The notes under the pieces are model-generated. The model did not search any database. It saw only the letters and a program-made list of their open reading frames with translations, and was not told the origin of the DNA. From assembly GCA_034437455.1 (NCBI GenBank), contig DAOTUB010000184.1:1-7878 (forward strand): 7,878 nucleotides of DNA, written 5' to 3'. Positions 5,522 to 7,878 of the stretch are shown here, in pieces. Made by a program: the position numbers and the translations under genes. Source of the DNA: DAOTUB01 sp034437455 (GTDB lineage Bacteria > Chloroflexota > Anaerolineae > B4-G1). The stretch's first letter is position 1. The number at the start of each line of letters is the position of its first letter.

Positions 5522-7878
5522 ATGAAGATCGAACGATATATCTATCCCGACGAACTCTACTACGACCGGCATCACGACTACGCCCGCGTCGAGGCGGACG
5601 TCGTCGTCCAGGGCGTCACCGATTTATGTCAGAGGCTGCTGGGCGAGGTGTTCTTCGTCGAGTTGCCCTACGTGGGGCGCCGAGTCAAACAGGGCGAACG
5701 ACTGATCTCGCTCCAATCGCTCGCTTCTCGCGGATGCACCCGCCGCACCCACGCTACCGTCTCCGGTGAGATCGTCGCCGTCAACACCGCGCTGGAGCAG
5801 AACCCCGATTGGATCAACGATGATCCCTACAACGCGGGATGGGTGATACGGATCCGCCCCGACGATCCCCTCGAACTCCAGCGCGAACTGGAGGACCTGC
5901 TGCGCGCCTGCGATCCGGCGCTCAAAATCTGGGCCCGTCTTGAGTTGGCCGACGCCCGGCTGCGTCAATCGGACCTGGCTCCCAGGGCGGCGCGGCTCAA
6001 GGCCGAGGAGTACGACTTTCCGGCCCGGTGCTATTTCGACCGCTCCCACGCCTACGTGCGCGTCGAGGACGGCCTGGTCACCGCGGGGATCACCGACCTA
6101 GGACAGCAACTGTTGGACGAGATATTGTTCGTCGAGCTGCCCTACATCGGGCGCAAGGTCAAGCAAGGAGACCGCCTCTTTTCCGTTCAGCCGATGAATC
6201 CACGCGGGCGCGTGCGCCACATCCGAGCCGCCGTATCTGGCGAGGTGGTCGCCATCAACGAGGGATTGGAGGAGCACCCGGATTGGGTCAACCGCGACGC
6301 CTACGGCGCTGGCTGGATCGCCCGAATTCGCCCCACGCCCCGGTTGAACGACGAGTTGAGCCGCTTGCTGAGAGAGGGCGACGCCGATTTGCTGGCATGG
6401 GTGGCAAAAGAACTGGAGGCGGAGGGGCTGCGTTACCCCATCGCCCAGCGCAGCGCCGTCAAACCAGCGATCCACGTTCCTCAACCCAAACCGATACCCG
6501 CCGCGCTGCTCCATCTGGGCCTGAGAGACGTTCCACTCGTGAATGGGGGCAGGAAAACCCGGCCCAGCGCGCCCCAGGTGGCGGGCCACGAGTTCCCTCT
6601 CGATCTGTACTATGACCTGTCTCATGCGTACGCTCGTCTGGAGGACGATCTGGTGATCGAGGGCGTTACCGATCTGGCCCAGGGGATGCTGGGCGAGGTC
6701 TTTTTCATCGAGTTGCCGCCCGTGGGCCGGCAGATGAACCAGGGAGATCGGCTGCTCTCCATCCAATCTATGGAGCGAGATCGTCCGCTCCGCCGCATCG
6801 ACGCGGTGACCTCCGGCGAGATCGTCGCCGTCAACGAGACGCTGGCCGAGAATCCCGCGCTCGTAAACCAGGCGCCCTACAGCGAGGGTTGGCTGGTCAA
6901 AATCCGCCCCACCGACCGACTGAAGACCGAGCTGGCGAATCTGCGGCGGGCCGACGATCCGGGCCTGGCGACCTGGGCCTGGGAGGAGTTCGAGAGGGAC
7001 GCCCCGGCGCTGGAATTTATCCAACAGTACCTGGCCGACCGCGCCACGCGAGACAAGATGGAGCGATTGGTCTACTCCCGCGATCTGGCCCCCGTACCCG
7101 ATCTATTGGTGACGCCGCTCGGCATCAGGACGGAACCGGATCTGATCGCGCGCCCGGTCAGCGCCGACGAAATCGCGGTCGTGATGAAGCACGCCAGCCG
7201 CCATCACATCCCGGTCACACCTCGCGCCGCGGCCTCGACTGTCTACTTTGACGCGGTCCCTTACCGCAGCGGCATCCTGCTGGATCTGAACAATATGCGG
7301 GGTGAGCCGGTACTCGACGAAGCACGCGGGACGGTGCGAGTGGCCTCGGCCATCCGCTGGGCCGAGCTGGACGACTGGCTGCGCGACCGGGGGTGGGCCG
7401 TGTTGGCCTACCCCACCAGCGCTCCCTCGGGCACCGTCGGCGGATGGTTCAGCACCGAGGGGTATGGCATCGGCAGCCTCACCTTCGGCTGCGTACACGA
7501 GCAGGTGGTGCGAGCCAACGTCGTCCTGCCCGACGGCGAGATCGCCGAGGTCACTCCCGACTCTGACCCGCCGCTGGCCTGGTTCGCCGGTACGGAGGGG
7601 ACCCTGGGCATCCTCACCGAGTTCGAACTCGAGGTGCGTCGCACGCCAGAGGCCGAGTCCCACCACCTGATCTCCTTCTCCAACCAAACGGCGCTGCGCG
7701 AGACGACGGTGGCACTGGCGCAAAGCGACCTGCGCCCCTACAACATGCACTACAGCGGTGTCCGTTTCCACCGCCTGTTGGAGCAAGCGGGCTATCCCTC
7801 CCTCGGCGACCGCCCCGCGCTGGCGGTCGATTTTGAGGGCAGCGCCGAAGAGGTCTACCGGCAAGTCAGGAATCTGAC
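5522..7878 (+). CDS. Triple H-protein-like domain fused to a GlcD-type FAD dehydrogenase (partial)
   Basis: The frame is open from ATG 5522 to the window end: 785 complete codons, 3' end missing. Residues 9-113, 165-271 and 359-463 each resemble the glycine-cleavage H protein: an LYYD..H.Y or YFD..H.Y start, G(I/V)TDL, an F(V/I)ELP-x-(V/I)G strand, SGE(I/V)VA(V/I)N, and a closing GW. The lipoyl-lysine hairpins have Ala68, Asn226 and Glu418 at the lysine position and no other lysine, so lipoylation is not expected. Helical and Pro-rich linkers separate the copies. Residues about 540-705 form a PCMH-type FAD-binding domain: ARPVSADEI, SAPSGTVGG (633-641) and GTEGTLGILTE (690-700). The pyrophosphate loop, usually PRGGGT, reads PRAAAST here (567-573). 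A GlcD-like C-terminal oxidase domain begins after this. Related enzymes oxidise 2-hydroxy acids such as lactate or glycolate; the substrate here is unknown. The C-terminal part may add Fe-S motifs, which cannot be seen. Confidence 0.9.
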   Translation, partial: MKIERYIYPDELYYDRHHDYARVEADVVVQGVTDLCQRLLGEVFFVELPYVGRRVKQGERLISLQSLASRGCTRRTHATVSGEIVAVNTALEQNPDWINDDPYNAGWVIRIRPDDPLELQRELEDLLRACDPALKIWARLELADARLRQSDLAPRAARLKAEEYDFPARCYFDRSHAYVRVEDGLVTAGITDLGQQLLDEILFVELPYIGRKVKQGDRLFSVQPMNPRGRVRHIRAAVSGEVVAINEGLEEHPDWVNRDAYGAGWIARIRPTPRLNDELSRLLREGDADLLAWVAKELEAEGLRYPIAQRSAVKPAIHVPQPKPIPAALLHLGLRDVPLVNGGRKTRPSAPQVAGHEFPLDLYYDLSHAYARLEDDLVIEGVTDLAQGMLGEVFFIELPPVGRQMNQGDRLLSIQSMERDRPLRRIDAVTSGEIVAVNETLAENPALVNQAPYSEGWLVKIRPTDRLKTELANLRRADDPGLATWAWEEFERDAPALEFIQQYLADRATRDKMERLVYSRDLAPVPDLLVTPLGIRTEPDLIARPVSADEIAVVMKHASRHHIPVTPRAAASTVYFDAVPYRSGILLDLNNMRGEPVLDEARGTVRVASAIRWAELDDWLRDRGWAVLAYPTSAPSGTVGGWFSTEGYGIGSLTFGCVHEQVVRANVVLPDGEIAEVTPDSDPPLAWFAGTEGTLGILTEFELEVRRTPEAESHHLISFSNQTALRETTVALAQSDLRPYNMHYSGVRFHRLLEQAGYPSLGDRPALAVDFEGSAEEVYRQVRNL
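5546..5860 (+). repeat. H-like domain copy 1 (residues 9-113)
   Basis: This is the first of three diverged copies within one gene. The hairpin spans Gln65 to Glu83 (19 residues; 16 in the E. coli H protein) with Ala68 where lysine is expected. It contains Cys72 and several arginines and no lysine. A helical tail (ELQRELEDLL) follows, as in true H proteins. Confidence 0.85.
6014..6334 (+). repeat. H-like domain copy 2 (residues 165-271)
   Basis: The hairpin spans Gln223 to Glu241, again 19 residues, with Asn226 at the lysine position. It has four arginines and no lysine. The start YFDRSHAYVRVE and the end AGW-x4-IRP match copy 1, which suggests duplication inside the gene followed by divergence. 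The linker after this copy is the longest and holds a Pro-rich stretch (about residues 308-320). Confidence 0.85.
6596..6910 (+). repeat. H-like domain copy 3 (residues 359-463)
   Basis: The hairpin spans Gln415 to Glu433, 19 residues, with Glu418 at the lysine position and no lysine elsewhere in the hairpin. The start LYYDLSHAYARLE is close to copy 1. A helical region (about 465-530) connects it to the FAD-binding domain. Confidence 0.85.

Noticed and set aside
5522..6910. Functional lipoylated H proteins of the glycine cleavage system
   Set aside because: No lysine is present in any of the three hairpins, and no gcvT or gcvP sequence is in the window.
6098..7024. 308-codon open frame on the - strand with internally repeated segments
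   Set aside because: The repetition is the mirror of the H-like repeats on the + strand. The + frame has conserved family motifs; this one does not.
7103..7864. 253-codon open frame on the - strand
   Set aside because: It lies opposite the FAD-binding domain, whose motifs are clear. No domain or start signal supports the antisense frame.

Overview
The window carries five protein-coding genes, all on the + strand. High G+C, short overlapping gene junctions, GTG/TTG starts backed by good ribosome binding sites, and GTAG-type palindromic repeats in the intergenic gaps point to a bacterium. The style of the proteins and repeats suggests an uncultured Chloroflexota-like lineage, but this is an impression that no marker gene here confirms.

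Layout. Bases 1-158 are a leader with a small inverted repeat. Bases 159-2238 encode a two-gene unit: a NarI/HdrE/DsrM-type membrane cytochrome b subunit, then an HdrD/DsrK-type iron-sulfur protein with two 4Fe-4S motifs and two complete CCG motifs. A strong hairpin (2267-2295) closes this unit. The next gap holds a near-consensus sigma70-type promoter (TTGAAT-17-TATAAT) and a GTAG...CTAC palindrome. Bases 2536-5318 encode an overlapping two-component pair: a soluble PAS-GAF-PAS histidine kinase and a receiver/winged-helix response regulator. A second gap holds a two-hairpin GTAG...CTAC element and a perfect 12-bp inverted repeat just upstream of the last gene.

The last gene (5522 to beyond the window end) is the most unusual. 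Its product starts with three consecutive domains that resemble the glycine-cleavage H protein, followed by a GlcD-type FAD-binding (PCMH) domain. In all three H-like domains the lipoyl-lysine hairpin contains no lysine and is three residues longer than in the E. coli H protein. The domains have therefore kept the fold signature while losing the residue that carries lipoate. I read the gene as a flavin dehydrogenase with a triple, non-lipoylated H-type scaffold.

How they may work together (inference): an FAD dehydrogenase oxidises an organic substrate, the HdrD-like protein relays electrons through Fe-S clusters, and the HdrE-like cytochrome b exchanges them with the quinone pool. The two-component system between them may sense redox or metabolic state and act at the inverted repeat before the H3-FAD gene. 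HdrDE-like plus GlcD-like partnerships are known, and lipoylated H-like proteins serve HdrABC-like sulfur oxidation systems, so a lysine-less H array in this setting merits attention.
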